A stretch of DNA of 64,000 nt from Clostridiales bacterium UBA2432 (lineage in GTDB: Bacteria > Bacillota > Clostridia > Lachnospirales > Vallitaleaceae): assembly GCA_002342805.1 (NCBI GenBank), contig DDQW01000036.1:8014-72013 (forward strand), read 5' to 3'. Position 1 is the stretch's first letter; every line of letters starts with the position of its first letter. Position numbers and translations under genes: made by a program. Under the pieces are notes generated by a model. That model was not told the origin of the DNA. It searched no databases and saw only the letters and a program-made list of their open reading frames with translations. This document shows, one piece after another, positions 26,241-36,400 of the stretch.

Positions 26241-27845
26241 ATGTTAGAATTAAAACGAAAAGCCCTAGACCAAAAAGACGCATGGGCAGAGATTGATGTT
26301 GCGCTTCCCAAGTTCGATATTGATGCTGTTCAGAAGAATACGGTAGAACGTCCGACATGGATTCATTTTGGTGCAGGTAATATTTTCAGAGGCTTTGTTG
26401 CGAATGCCTATCAAAAAGTATTAAATAAAGGCTTGGCGGATACAGGTATCGTTGCAGTGGACTCTTTTGACTTTGAAGTTATTGATAAAGTGTATACGCC
26501 CTTTGATAACTTAACCATGCTCGTCCTTATGAAATCAACAGGAGAGTTTGAAAAAACAGTGGTCGGATCCATTGTTGAAGCTATCACGACAGATCCCCAA
26601 CGTTCTGAAGATTTTAATCGTTTAACAGATATTTTTGAAAACCCATCCTTGCAGATGGTCAGTTTTACAATTACTGAAAAAGGCTATGCGATCACAACAC
26701 CGGATGGAGAATACATAGGTGTTATCAAAAAAGATCTTGAAAGTGGAATAGAGCATCCGATTCACACCATGAGCATAATTACAGCACTTGCATACAAGCG
26801 CTTCAAAAAAGGTGCATATCCATTAACATTTGTATCTATGGATAACTGCTCACATAATGGTGACAAGGTTAAAGCGGCTGTATACACGATAGCTGATGAA
26901 TGGCTTAAACGTGGGTATGTTGAACAAGACTTTATCGATTATATTAAAGATGAATCAAAAGTTACCTTCCCACTATCAATGATTGATAAGATTACGCCAC
27001 GTCCGTCACAGGATGTACAAGAAAGTCTTGAAAAAGATGGTTTGAGCAATATGGATGTTATTATTACAGATAAGAATTCATATATGGCACCCTTTGTTAA
27101 TGCGGAAATCAGTGAGTATCTTGTCATAGAAGATAAGTTTACAAATGGACGTCCTAAGTTAGAAGAAGCCGGAGTCATCTTTACAGATCGTGAAACGGTC
27201 AATCGTGTAGAGACAATGAAAGTAACCACTTGTTTAAACCCACTTCATACAGCATTAGCTGTAACCGGGTGTTTACTAGGTTATACACTCATCGCTGATG
27301 AAGTCAAAGATCCCATATTAGCAAGACTTATCAATAAAATTGGCTATGAAGAAGGCTTAAAAGTTGTTGTGAATCCGGGAATTATCGATCCAAAAGAATT
27401 TATTGATGAAGTTGTAAATGAACGATTTGCAAATCCATTTATACCGGATACACCACAACGAATTGCGACAGATACATCTCAAAAAGTCGGCATTCGATTT
27501 GGTGAAACAATCAAATCCTACGCAGCATCAGATACATTAGACCCAAAAGAATTAACAGCGATTCCATTAGCACTTGCTGCATGGGTACGTTACCTTCTTG
27601 GTGTAGATGACAAAGGTCAAAACTTTGACTTAAGTTCAGATCCACTCATGGAAGAACTCCAAAAATTAATGGCAGGCATCCAATTAGGTGATCAAGAGGC
27701 CAACATAAAACCATTGCTAGAAAAAGAAAGCATCTTTGGTCTAGACCTATATTCAGTCGGACTCGGCGAAAAAATCGAAGGATTTTTCCTTGAAATGTTA
27801 GCCGGTCCCGGAGCAGTAAGAAATACACTAGAAAAATATTTATAA
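26241..27845 (+). CDS. uxuB: D-mannonate oxidoreductase (fructuronate reductase)
   Basis: A 534-residue member of the mannitol dehydrogenase family that reduces D-fructuronate to D-mannonate, the step before UxuA. The N-terminal nucleotide-binding segment (IHFGAGNIFRGF) and the catalytic region (SMDNCSHNGDKVK) are present. It begins directly after the uxuA stop, with AAAGGAGG at the end of uxuA, and ends in a clear terminator. Two steps of hexuronate use are thus co-regulated. Confidence 0.95.
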   Translation: MLELKRKALDQKDAWAEIDVALPKFDIDAVQKNTVERPTWIHFGAGNIFRGFVANAYQKVLNKGLADTGIVAVDSFDFEVIDKVYTPFDNLTMLVLMKSTGEFEKTVVGSIVEAITTDPQRSEDFNRLTDIFENPSLQMVSFTITEKGYAITTPDGEYIGVIKKDLESGIEHPIHTMSIITALAYKRFKKGAYPLTFVSMDNCSHNGDKVKAAVYTIADEWLKRGYVEQDFIDYIKDESKVTFPLSMIDKITPRPSQDVQESLEKDGLSNMDVIITDKNSYMAPFVNAEISEYLVIEDKFTNGRPKLEEAGVIFTDRETVNRVETMKVTTCLNPLHTALAVTGCLLGYTLIADEVKDPILARLINKIGYEEGLKVVVNPGIIDPKEFIDEVVNERFANPFIPDTPQRIATDTSQKVGIRFGETIKSYAASDTLDPKELTAIPLALAAWVRYLLGVDDKGQNFDLSSDPLMEELQKLMAGIQLGDQEANIKPLLEKESIFGLDLYSVGLGEKIEGFFLEMLAGPGAVRNTLEKYL

Positions 27846-27864
27846 AATAAAAAAATACATCAAA

Positions 27865-27906
27865 ACAGCCCATTGCGATTTCAATTATGCAATGGGCTGT
27901 TTTTTT
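27865..27906 (+). terminator. Terminator of uxuAB
   Basis: A 12-bp perfect stem (27865-27876 with 27889-27900, core CAGCCCATTGC) with a 12-base loop, followed by a run of T. Confidence 0.92.
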
Positions 27907-27950
27907 GTTAAAGCAATAATAGTTATTTTTAAAAAATGACAAAATAAATA

Positions 27951-27979
27951 TTGACAAATATGTTTTTAGGGTGTATTAT
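27951..27979 (+). promoter_or_regulatory. Promoter of the restriction-modification island
   Basis: TTGACA, 17 bases, TATTAT. The expected start near 27986 leaves about 240 untranslated bases before the 28224 start. That stretch holds only a short 6-bp stem near 28030 and no other clear signal. Confidence 0.7.
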
Positions 27980-28223
27980 TTAGAAGTAATAAAATATGTA
28001 CTATCATAAAAATAACAATTGTGTTTAATAATGAAAAAGCTCATTATGATGTTGGCGCATCACTTTGAGCTGATAGGCATCGCCCATTCTTTAGAAATTT
28101 AGTATAGCATATTTATCGCTATAATTCAAATGTTTGGTGTCAATCTCATTAATTTGGATGGAGGTTGAAAAACACAAATTTGATAGCATGTTTAAACCAA
28201 CTTTGAAGAAAGCGAGGAACTAT

Positions 28224-29141
28224 ATGATAATTTCACAGAAAAGAATTAATGGAGTATCAAAATTTAAAAATATCAATAAGGGGCAAAAGGTAAGAGTTAT
28301 TTTACGTAAACCAGAGGACAAGATTCTCGAAAGCATAGGTTTTGGAAAAGAAAAATCATTTGGCGATACAATTCTTCCGAATGTAATAGGACCAGCATCA
28401 AGATTAAATGCTGAAGGTAAGTTTATTACTCATAAAGACAAAGAAAAAGAAGATTATACTGTTATGCGTGAATGGACATATCAACAATTTTGCGGGCGAG
28501 GAGAAACTAGAGAAGTTACTGACTCTGTATGTGACACTCGTAAAAGGTATCAAAGAACATTGATACCACCAAAGGCAGTAGAATTAACAATTGAGGAATT
28601 TGAGGGGGATATGGTTTTAGTTGCACCAGAATTAACATTTGGTTCAGATAATGAAGCAATCATAATCACAGTAAATGTTATCCTAGAGTATTTCGGCTTT
28701 TGTGAAGTTTTAATTGATGGAATGAAATCAGCAATTAAAGGTGAAATAAAAAGATTAAACTGGGATATTTTACCTAAAGGTGATTATCCTTGGGATGTGC
28801 AAAAACAAAGAATTGAACCTTTTTTAAAAAAAGCGAAAGGAAATAATCGAAAAGTTATTGATAAAAGACAAGAGACCATTAATAGTTATCAACCGGATTT
28901 CACTGCAATTGGCAGTGGAGGCTTTTCGGGATATTTAATTCATGGGTTTACCAATAAATCTTTATATGTTCTTGAAAGTGTTCAAGTCAATAATGCTACC
29001 TATATATTATCAAAAGATTGGAAAGAAATATCTAAGCTAACAAAAGCAGAGATAATTAGAGATAGCTTGCATGAGCATCGTGTGATTCATAATAAAGATT
29101 GGTATATGGCAATGAGTAAATACCTGAAAAGAGAAAGTTAG
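28224..29141 (+). CDS. Unknown protein at the head of the type I restriction-modification island
   Basis: A 305-residue soluble protein that I do not recognise. The start at 28224 has GAGG six bases upstream; the frame stays open to 28134, but earlier ATGs lack sites. It is rich in charged residues and has a Cys-containing stretch in the first half (QFCGRG, SVCDTRKR). The C-terminal part (VLESVQVNNATYILSKDW to HRVIHNKDW) looks like a small separate module. It is the first gene after a strong promoter and is followed by seven more genes on the same strand, so a role in the defence island is likely but unproven. Confidence 0.75.
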   Translation: MIISQKRINGVSKFKNINKGQKVRVILRKPEDKILESIGFGKEKSFGDTILPNVIGPASRLNAEGKFITHKDKEKEDYTVMREWTYQQFCGRGETREVTDSVCDTRKRYQRTLIPPKAVELTIEEFEGDMVLVAPELTFGSDNEAIIITVNVILEYFGFCEVLIDGMKSAIKGEIKRLNWDILPKGDYPWDVQKQRIEPFLKKAKGNNRKVIDKRQETINSYQPDFTAIGSGGFSGYLIHGFTNKSLYVLESVQVNNATYILSKDWKEISKLTKAEIIRDSLHEHRVIHNKDWYMAMSKYLKRES

Positions 29142-29150
29142 GAGAAAACT

Positions 29151-29273
29151 ATGAATATTTGTCATGTGGAGATCAATTCTCTACATGACAAATACTATAA
29201 ATGGAGGCGATATGATGAAGAGATTAAACGAATTATTCACAATAAGCTCTGGAGTTGTTTTCAAAAGACTTGA
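29151..29273 (+). CDS. Possible 40-aa leader ORF overlapping the half-HsdS start
   Basis: An ATG with GGAG seven bases upstream opens a 40-codon frame that runs through a 16-bp hairpin and ends inside the following half-HsdS gene, in another frame. It may act by translational coupling or be a chance ORF. There is no family match. Confidence 0.25.
   Translation: MNICHVEINSLHDKYYKWRRYDEEIKRIIHNKLWSCFQKT
29156..29194 (+). other. 16-bp hairpin between the unknown gene and half-hsdS
   Basis: Arms 29156-29171 and 29179-29194 pair with a single G-U pair and a 7-base loop. No T-run follows, so termination is unlikely. It may stabilise one end of the mRNA or serve as a processing site. Confidence 0.6.
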
Positions 29274-29796
29274 AGCTCCACCAGGTACATCAGGGCATGA
29301 GTATAAAATAATTACATTAAAAAGTATTAATGATCTAGGATATTTGGAGATTGAATACTTTGATGAGTTTAAAAGTAAAAAGGAAATAATAGGAAAACAT
29401 ATTGCTCAAATAGGAGATATAATTGTTCGATTAAGCTATCCATATACAGCAGTAAATATAGATAAAGAAGCACAAGGAGCCATTATACCATCATTATTTG
29501 CAATATTGCGTCCAAAGGGGAAAAAGGTAATATCGGAATATGCTTCAATATTTTTGAACAGTGATTATATGAAAAAACAATATAATAGAGATGCTAGTGG
29601 ATCTGCGCTTCAAATGATAAAAATGTCTGCATTGAAAAACTATGAAGTGATTACACCTACTTTAGAAAGACAAAAGTCGATTATTGAAATTAGTAAATTA
29701 TCAATAAAAGAATTGCATTTGATAGAAGCATTATTAGAACAAAAGAAATTATACCATAAAGGTATTTTTCAAGAATTAATCAAATTGGAGGGATAA
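29215..29796 (+). CDS. Half-size HsdS-like specificity protein (one target-recognition domain)
   Basis: A 193-residue protein with one HsdS-type target-recognition domain and one conserved helix (AILRPKGKKVISEY, then SALQMIKMSALKNYEVITP, and a C-terminal coiled helix). Full HsdS proteins carry two such halves. GGAGG lies seven bases before this ATG; an ATG at 29212 is also possible. It could dimerise to act as a specificity subunit, regulate HsdM, or be a remnant. The frame is intact, and a full hsdS lies downstream at 32178. Confidence 0.8.
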   Translation: MKRLNELFTISSGVVFKRLEAPPGTSGHEYKIITLKSINDLGYLEIEYFDEFKSKKEIIGKHIAQIGDIIVRLSYPYTAVNIDKEAQGAIIPSLFAILRPKGKKVISEYASIFLNSDYMKKQYNRDASGSALQMIKMSALKNYEVITPTLERQKSIIEISKLSIKELHLIEALLEQKKLYHKGIFQELIKLEG

Positions 29797-29797
29797 C

Positions 29798-30637
29798 TTG
29801 AGTGATTTAAAAGAATATCAAGAGAAAATTTTTGAAGAAATTAAACATATCAATGAATACGAAGAAGAATTCTGGTATGCGAGAGAGTTACAGAAAGTCT
29901 TAAAATATAAAGAATGGCGAAATTTCAAACTTGTTATCGGTAAAGCAATTCAAGCATGTGAAAATAGCCAAAATAGGGCACTTGATCATTTTGTTGACGT
30001 CAACAAAACGATACCTATGCCAAAAGATGCAACAAAAGAAATTGAAGATATCATGCTATCAAGATATGCTTGCTATCTCATTGTACAAAATGGCGATTCT
30101 AGAAAGCAAGTCATTGCACTTGGACAGACATATTTTGCAGTTAAGACGAGACAGCAAGAATTGATTGATGATTATGATCAGTTGTCGGAAGATCAGAAAC
30201 GCTTCGCCATTCGTAATGAAATGATTAATCATAACAAATCATTAGCAGAAGCTGCGGATGTGGCTGGTGTAAAAACGCCAATTGATTATGCTATATTTCA
30301 AAATCATGGCTATATGGGATTATATGGTGGGTTAAAAGCAAAAGACATACATAATAAGAAAGGTCTTAAGAAAAGTCAAAAAATCTTGGACCATATGGGT
30401 AGTACTGAATTAGCAGCGAATCTCTTTAGAGCAACACAAACAGACGAAAAATTAAGAAGAGATCAGGTCAAGGGCAAGAATGAAGCCAATAAAACCCATT
30501 ATGAAGTAGGAAGAACCGTCAGAAAAACCATTGAAGAACTAGGCGGTACAATGCCGGAAGAATTGCCAACACCAGAGAAGAGTATAAAAGCTATAGAAAA
30601 AGAATTGAATGATAAAAAGAAATTGGAGGATGAATAA
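29798..30637 (+). CDS. dinD: DinD-like DNA-damage-inducible protein
   Basis: A 279-residue protein matching DinD: EEEFWYARELQKVLKYKEWRNF near the N-terminus, then the conserved YACYLIVQNGD..K..IALGQTYFA and GLYGGL segments. Escherichia coli DinD is SOS-induced and inhibits RecA activities in vitro. The start codon is TTG with GGAGGG five bases upstream; the preceding gene stops two bases earlier. Its stop overlaps the hsdM ATG, so it is translated within the restriction-modification operon. DinD genes often sit in type I loci. Confidence 0.9.
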   Translation: MSDLKEYQEKIFEEIKHINEYEEEFWYARELQKVLKYKEWRNFKLVIGKAIQACENSQNRALDHFVDVNKTIPMPKDATKEIEDIMLSRYACYLIVQNGDSRKQVIALGQTYFAVKTRQQELIDDYDQLSEDQKRFAIRNEMINHNKSLAEAADVAGVKTPIDYAIFQNHGYMGLYGGLKAKDIHNKKGLKKSQKILDHMGSTELAANLFRATQTDEKLRRDQVKGKNEANKTHYEVGRTVRKTIEELGGTMPEELPTPEKSIKAIEKELNDKKKLEDE

Positions 30638-32166
30638 TGGTGATTAAAAAATTATCTCAAGATCAAGTTAATGGTACATTATGGAGAGCATGTGACACCT
30701 TCAGAGGAAAGATTGATCCAGCAATTTACAAAGATTATGTTCTAGTAATGCTGTTCATAAAATATGTTAGTGATATATACAAAGAGCACAAAGAACAAAT
30801 GATGGAACGTTATGATGGTGACGCAGAAATGGTTGAAAGACAAATGCGCTATGAGCGATTTGTCTTAGATGAAAGATCTACTTTTGACTATATCTATGAT
30901 AAGCGAAACCAAGCCAATGTAGGTGAAATAATTAATATGGCTCTAGAGCAAGTTGAAGAAGAGAATAAGACCAAGCTTAGAGGTGTATTTAAGAATATTG
31001 ATTTTAATTCAGAAGCTATTCTAGGTAGTACAAAAGAACGTAATACTATGTTGAAAAATTTTTTGGAAGACTTCAAAGATCTCGACCTTAGACCATCAAG
31101 ACTTATTGGTGAAGATATTATTGGTAATGCTTATGAATATATGATAGGTAACTTTGCATCCGATGCAGGGAAAAAAGGCGGTGAATTCTTTACGCCTTCA
31201 GAAGTGTCAGAACTTTTATCAAGACTTGTGAAGCCGGAAGAGAATGATCGTATCTATGATCCGACTTGTGGTTCGGGTTCCTTGTTGATAAAAGCCTTTA
31301 ATAAAGTGCCAAATGGTAAAGCGCAAATATATGGACAAGAAAGAAATGGCCAGACCCACTCTCTTTGTAGAATGAATATGTTCTTACATAAAATTGATGA
31401 TGCAAAGATTGAATGGGGTGATACCTTAGCCAATCCAAAGCATTTAGAAAATGACAAATTGATGAAGTTCCAAGTAGTGGTTGCTAATCCGCCATTTTCA
31501 TTGGACAAATGGGCGTCAGGGTTTGCAGGTGAAGGTAATGATAAAGCTTTCAAAATGGAAGAAAACTTAGATCCATATAAAAGGTTTGCATGGGGGATAC
31601 CACCTAAATCAAAAGGAGACTTTGCCTTTGTATTACATATGTTACATTCTTTGTCAGAAGGTGGACGTATGGGGGTTGTGTTGCCACACGGCGTACTTTT
31701 TAGAGGTGCAGCAGAAGGAAAGATTAGACAACAGATTATTGATATGAATCTTTTGGATGCCGTTATTGGATTACCGGCTAACTTATTCTTTGGAACTGGT
31801 ATACCAGCATGTATTCTTGTGTTTAAACAGAATAGAGATAAAAAAGATGTTTTATTTATAGATGCATCTGGTGATAATTGTTATGAAAAAGGTAAGAATC
31901 AAAATAAACTACGTGAAGAAGATATTCAACGAATTGTAGAGGCATATGATAGGTATAAAACTGAAGATAAATTCACTTATGTAGCTTCATTTGATGAAGT
32001 TAAGGAAAATGATTATAACCTTAATATACCAAGATATGTTGATACCTTTGAAGAAGAAGAGCTGGTAGATATGGAAGAAGTAGCGGAGAATATTGCTAGC
32101 ATCAAAGAAGAACTTGCTGAAGTTGAAGTTCAGATGGCTAAGTATTTAAAAGAACTTGGATTATAG
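30637..32166 (+). CDS. hsdM: Type I restriction-modification methyltransferase subunit
   Basis: The 509-residue modification subunit methylates adenine in the recognition site, with S-adenosylmethionine as donor. The SAM-binding motif DPTCGSGS (near residue 208) and the catalytic NPPFS (near residue 284) are present, with the usual N-terminal helical domain. The ATG shares a base with the dinD stop. hsdS follows 11 bases later. Confidence 0.97.
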   Translation: MVIKKLSQDQVNGTLWRACDTFRGKIDPAIYKDYVLVMLFIKYVSDIYKEHKEQMMERYDGDAEMVERQMRYERFVLDERSTFDYIYDKRNQANVGEIINMALEQVEEENKTKLRGVFKNIDFNSEAILGSTKERNTMLKNFLEDFKDLDLRPSRLIGEDIIGNAYEYMIGNFASDAGKKGGEFFTPSEVSELLSRLVKPEENDRIYDPTCGSGSLLIKAFNKVPNGKAQIYGQERNGQTHSLCRMNMFLHKIDDAKIEWGDTLANPKHLENDKLMKFQVVVANPPFSLDKWASGFAGEGNDKAFKMEENLDPYKRFAWGIPPKSKGDFAFVLHMLHSLSEGGRMGVVLPHGVLFRGAAEGKIRQQIIDMNLLDAVIGLPANLFFGTGIPACILVFKQNRDKKDVLFIDASGDNCYEKGKNQNKLREEDIQRIVEAYDRYKTEDKFTYVASFDEVKENDYNLNIPRYVDTFEEEELVDMEEVAENIASIKEELAEVEVQMAKYLKELGL

Positions 32167-32177
32167 GGGGTAATTAC

Positions 32178-33395
32178 GTGAATGATGAATTGAGTACAAA
32201 AGTTCAAGATTATTTAAATGGTAGTATTCCAAAGAGTTATAAAAAAAGTAAAGCGGGTGTCTATCCGGAAAAATGGAAAGTTTTAGAGCTGGGTAAAGTT
32301 CTCATGCGAGTGAGAAAACCTGTTAAAGTTAAAATGGATGAAGTATATAAGCAAATAGGGATAAGATCACATGGGAGAGGTATATTTTATAAAGAAGCTG
32401 TAAGTGGGGAAAAATTAGGTAATAAGTCGGTTTTTTGGATAGAGCCAGATTGTTTTATTGTGAATATAGTTTTTGCATGGGAAATGGCAATAGGAAAAAC
32501 AACGAAATGTGAAGATGGAATGATAGCATCACATAGATTCCCGATGTACAAACCAAAAAACAATGAAATTGATATTGATTATTTAACATATTATTTTAAA
32601 TCTAATAGAGGAAAGTACCTATTAGAGCTTGCATCCCCTGGTGGAGCTGGTAGAAACAAAACTTTGGGACAAACAGAATTTATGAAGTTGAAGGTTCCGT
32701 TACCATCATTAGAAGAACAACGTAAAATTTCTTCCATTCTTTCAACTTGGGATAAGGCGATTGAATACAAGGAGAGATATTTTGAAGAAAAGATAAAGCA
32801 AAAGACAGGAATTATGCAAAGACTATTAGCTGGAAAATTTAGATTACAAGATTTTGATGAGAAATGGAAATTATGTCAAATAAAAGATTTATTAGACTAT
32901 GAACAACCAACTCAATATATTGTGGAAAATTTAGTGGAGTTTGATAAAGAAAAAATACCGGTTTTGACAGCAAATAAATCGTTTGTTCTTGGATCCACTA
33001 ATGATGAAGAAGGAATCTTTGATAAATTGCCAGTCATTATTTTTGATGATTTTACAACGGCGATTAAATTTGTCGATTTTAGATTCAAAGTAAAGTCATC
33101 AGCTATAAAAATACTTTCAACAAAAAAGGAGAAAGTAAATTTAAAATATATTTTTGAGGTACTTCAGATACTGCATCTGCCTAAAGGTAATCATAAGAGA
33201 TATTATATTTCAGAAGTACAGAACATGAATGTTGAATTACCTTCAGCTGAAGAACAAATCGCTATTGTTAATATCTCTCAAACTATTGACAAAGAGATCA
33301 AATTACTTGAAAAAGAACTATTTGAGTTAAGACAGCAAAAAAAGGGCTTAATGCAGCTCCTATTAACCGGTATTGTAAGAGTAAATACAGACTAA
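32178..33395 (+). CDS. hsdS: Type I restriction-modification specificity subunit
   Basis: A 405-residue protein with two target-recognition domains, each followed by a conserved helix (EEQRKISSILSTWDKAI and EEQIAIVNISQTIDKEI). It sets the DNA sequence recognised by the HsdM and HsdR complex. The start codon is GTG at 32178 with AGGGGG upstream; the nearby ATGs are out of frame. Confidence 0.96.
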   Translation: MNDELSTKVQDYLNGSIPKSYKKSKAGVYPEKWKVLELGKVLMRVRKPVKVKMDEVYKQIGIRSHGRGIFYKEAVSGEKLGNKSVFWIEPDCFIVNIVFAWEMAIGKTTKCEDGMIASHRFPMYKPKNNEIDIDYLTYYFKSNRGKYLLELASPGGAGRNKTLGQTEFMKLKVPLPSLEEQRKISSILSTWDKAIEYKERYFEEKIKQKTGIMQRLLAGKFRLQDFDEKWKLCQIKDLLDYEQPTQYIVENLVEFDKEKIPVLTANKSFVLGSTNDEEGIFDKLPVIIFDDFTTAIKFVDFRFKVKSSAIKILSTKKEKVNLKYIFEVLQILHLPKGNHKRYYISEVQNMNVELPSAEEQIAIVNISQTIDKEIKLLEKELFELRQQKKGLMQLLLTGIVRVNTD

Positions 33396-33421
33396 ATTTG
33401 ATATAGAAAAGAGGGGAGACT

Positions 33422-36400
33422 ATGAGTACTGCATACGATGAAATAAATATTTCGCAGATACCAGCATTAGAGGTTCTTGAAAGAATTGGCTACATAATTA
33501 TTCCGCCGGAACAAGCTGAAAAAATGCGTGGTAATCTATACAATGTCATTCTTAAAGAAGTGCTTTACGAGCGGTTAAATGAAATTAATGGCTTTGAGTA
33601 CAGAGGGCAATTATATAAATTTTCAGAGAAGAACATTCAACAAGCACTTTTAGATATTGATGAAGCATTAACAGATGGTTTGATTAAGACCAATGAAAAA
33701 ATTTTTGATTCCTTGGTCTATGGAAGAAGTTACCCGGAAAATCTTTCGGAAATGGACGGCACCAAGTCCTTTAATCTGAACTATATTGATTGGGAACATC
33801 CTGAAAATAATGTATATCATGTGGTAGAAGAGTTTTCCGTTGAACGTGAAGGTGGTCAAGGGATGATCCGTCCGGATATTGTTACTTTTATTAATGGTAT
33901 TCCTTTTGGCGTCATCGAATGTAAGAAAGCGAGTATCTCCATTGCACAAGGGATCAGTCAGATGCTTAGAAACCAAGGCAAAGAATACAGTCCACAGCTT
34001 TTTAAGTTCGTTCAGGTGGTTATGTCCACCAATAAAAATGAGACACAGTATGCTACGACTGGAACACCTAAGAAGTTCTGGTCCGTGTGGAAAGAAGACC
34101 TTGAATCAGATGAATACAAGTGGTTTAAAGATACACTAGAAAAAACTGTTGTTGCTAGGATCCCAACCATACAAGATCAGAATATTATTTCAATATTTCA
34201 TCCAAAGCGTATTATAGACATTATTCGTTTTTTCTCTATATATGATAAGAATGTGAAAAAGATTGCACGCTACCAACAGTATTTTGCCATTAAAGAGATT
34301 ATTAAAACTATTGAGGAGCTTGATAAGAATTTTAACCGTCAATCAGGTGTCATTTGGCATACACAAGGTTCAGGAAAATCCCTAACGATGGTCATGCTTG
34401 CAAGAGTTATTTTATCAGAGTTAGCAGATTCACATCCTCAAGTCTTAGTCATTACGGATAGGGTAGAGTTGGATAGTCAGATTCACCAGACGTTTAATCA
34501 TTCCAGGTTACGAGCAGAGAAGGCAACTAGTGGGAGAAATCTTGTGGAATTAATTAATAGCAATGGAGCGGATATTATAACGTCATTGGTCCATAAGTTT
34601 GATACAGCATCAAAACATCAAGAACCGATAAAATCAAGAAATATTTTTGTGTTGATCGATGAGTCTCATAGAACACAGTATGGTGAACTTCATATTAAGA
34701 TGAAAAAAGTATTTCCTAATGCCTGTTATTTGGGATTTACCGGGACGCCGCTGATGAAAAAAGATAAAAGCACCATGAATAAATTTGGTAGTCGTTTGAT
34801 TCATAAGTATACCATTAAAGATGGTGTTGAAGATGGTGCCATTGTTCCTTTACTTTATGAAGGTAGACTAGTAGAACAGACTGTCAATCGAAATGCTATA
34901 GACAGACGTATTGAAATGATTACAAGAAATCTTGATGAGAAGCAAGCGGAAGAATTAAAAAACAAATGGTCTAGATTTGAAATGATTGCTTCATCTGAAC
35001 AAAGAATTCGTTTGATTGCAGATGATATCTACACCCATTACACCAAGTTCTATAAAAACTCATACGCGAAAGCCATGTTAGCAACTGCTTCCAAGTTTGA
35101 TGCCATAAGATATAAAGACGCATTTGATGAATACGGAGATCTAAAGACAGCCATAGTTGTTTCGCCACCGGATCAACGTGAAGGTTATGACGAAGTAGAC
35201 GAGGAACCGAAAGATCGTGTACTTAAGTCTTGGAATAAAATGATGGAAGCTTATAGTGATCCTGCAAAGTATGAAGAACACATCAAGAGTGAATTTATTG
35301 ATGGTGATGACCTTGAAATGATCATTGTAGTAGATAAGTTATTAACTGGATTTGATGCACCAAGAGCTTCTGTTCTTTATGTAGACAAGCCGATGAAAGA
35401 ACATACATTATTACAAGCCATTGCAAGAGTTAATCGACTTTATGAAGGTAAAGACTTTGGTCTCATTATTGATTACAGAGGACTTATTGAAGAACTGGAT
35501 TCAGCGATGAGAATGTACTCTGGAGCTGGTCTTGAAAACTTTGATGGTAAGGATCTTGAAGGTGCTTTAGTTGATGTTATTAGCATTGTTGGAAAGCTAA
35601 GAGAAGCCTATTCTAATGTCGTAGCTATATTTAAGAGCGTTAAGAATAAAGAGGACAAAGAAGAATTTGAGGTCTTGCTAGCGGAAGAAGCCCTTCGTAA
35701 TGATTTTTATTATGAGCTAAGCCAATTTGGTAAATACTTTGGGGTTGCACTAGAATCAGAACATGTTTACAATGCTCTTGGCGAAGAAGATATTAAGTTA
35801 TATAAACGTGAGCTAAAATTCTATCAAGAGCTAAGAGCATCAGTAAAACTTAGGTATTCAGACACTATAGATCATAAAGAATATGAAGCTAAGATGAGAA
35901 ATCTGATGGACATATATATTGCAGCTGAAGACATAATTCAGATTACAGCACCAGTGGATATTCTTAATGAGAAAGAATTTGAAGATGAGTTAATGCGTTT
36001 AGGATCTCCGAGATCTAAGGCAGATGCCATTCGAACAAGAATGACTAAGCGTATTAGTGAGAAATGGGATGAGAATCCAGCCTACTATAAAAAGTTCTCA
36101 GAGCGTATTGAAAAGATCATTGCAGAATACAAGAATAAGAGGATTTCAGAAGCTGAATACTTAGATAAGATGAGAGAGGTAATGAATAACTTTAGAAAAG
36201 GTTATTCCGGAACAAATTACCCTGATAAAATTAAGAATAAACCACATGCCCAAGCTTTTTATGGTGTTATCAAAGAAGTGTTAGAAGATACATCTTATCA
36301 AGAAGCTGCGTATACCGATAGAGCAGCAGAGGAAACTGCAATATATGGTTATGAGAATATCCTAGCAACGGTTGCGTCAGATATTGCTCTTGTAATTGAA

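Noticed and set aside
29215..33395. Phase-variable hsdS shuffling between the half-HsdS and the full HsdS
   Set aside because: Both genes point the same way, no inverted repeats between them were seen, and there is no recombinase gene in the window.
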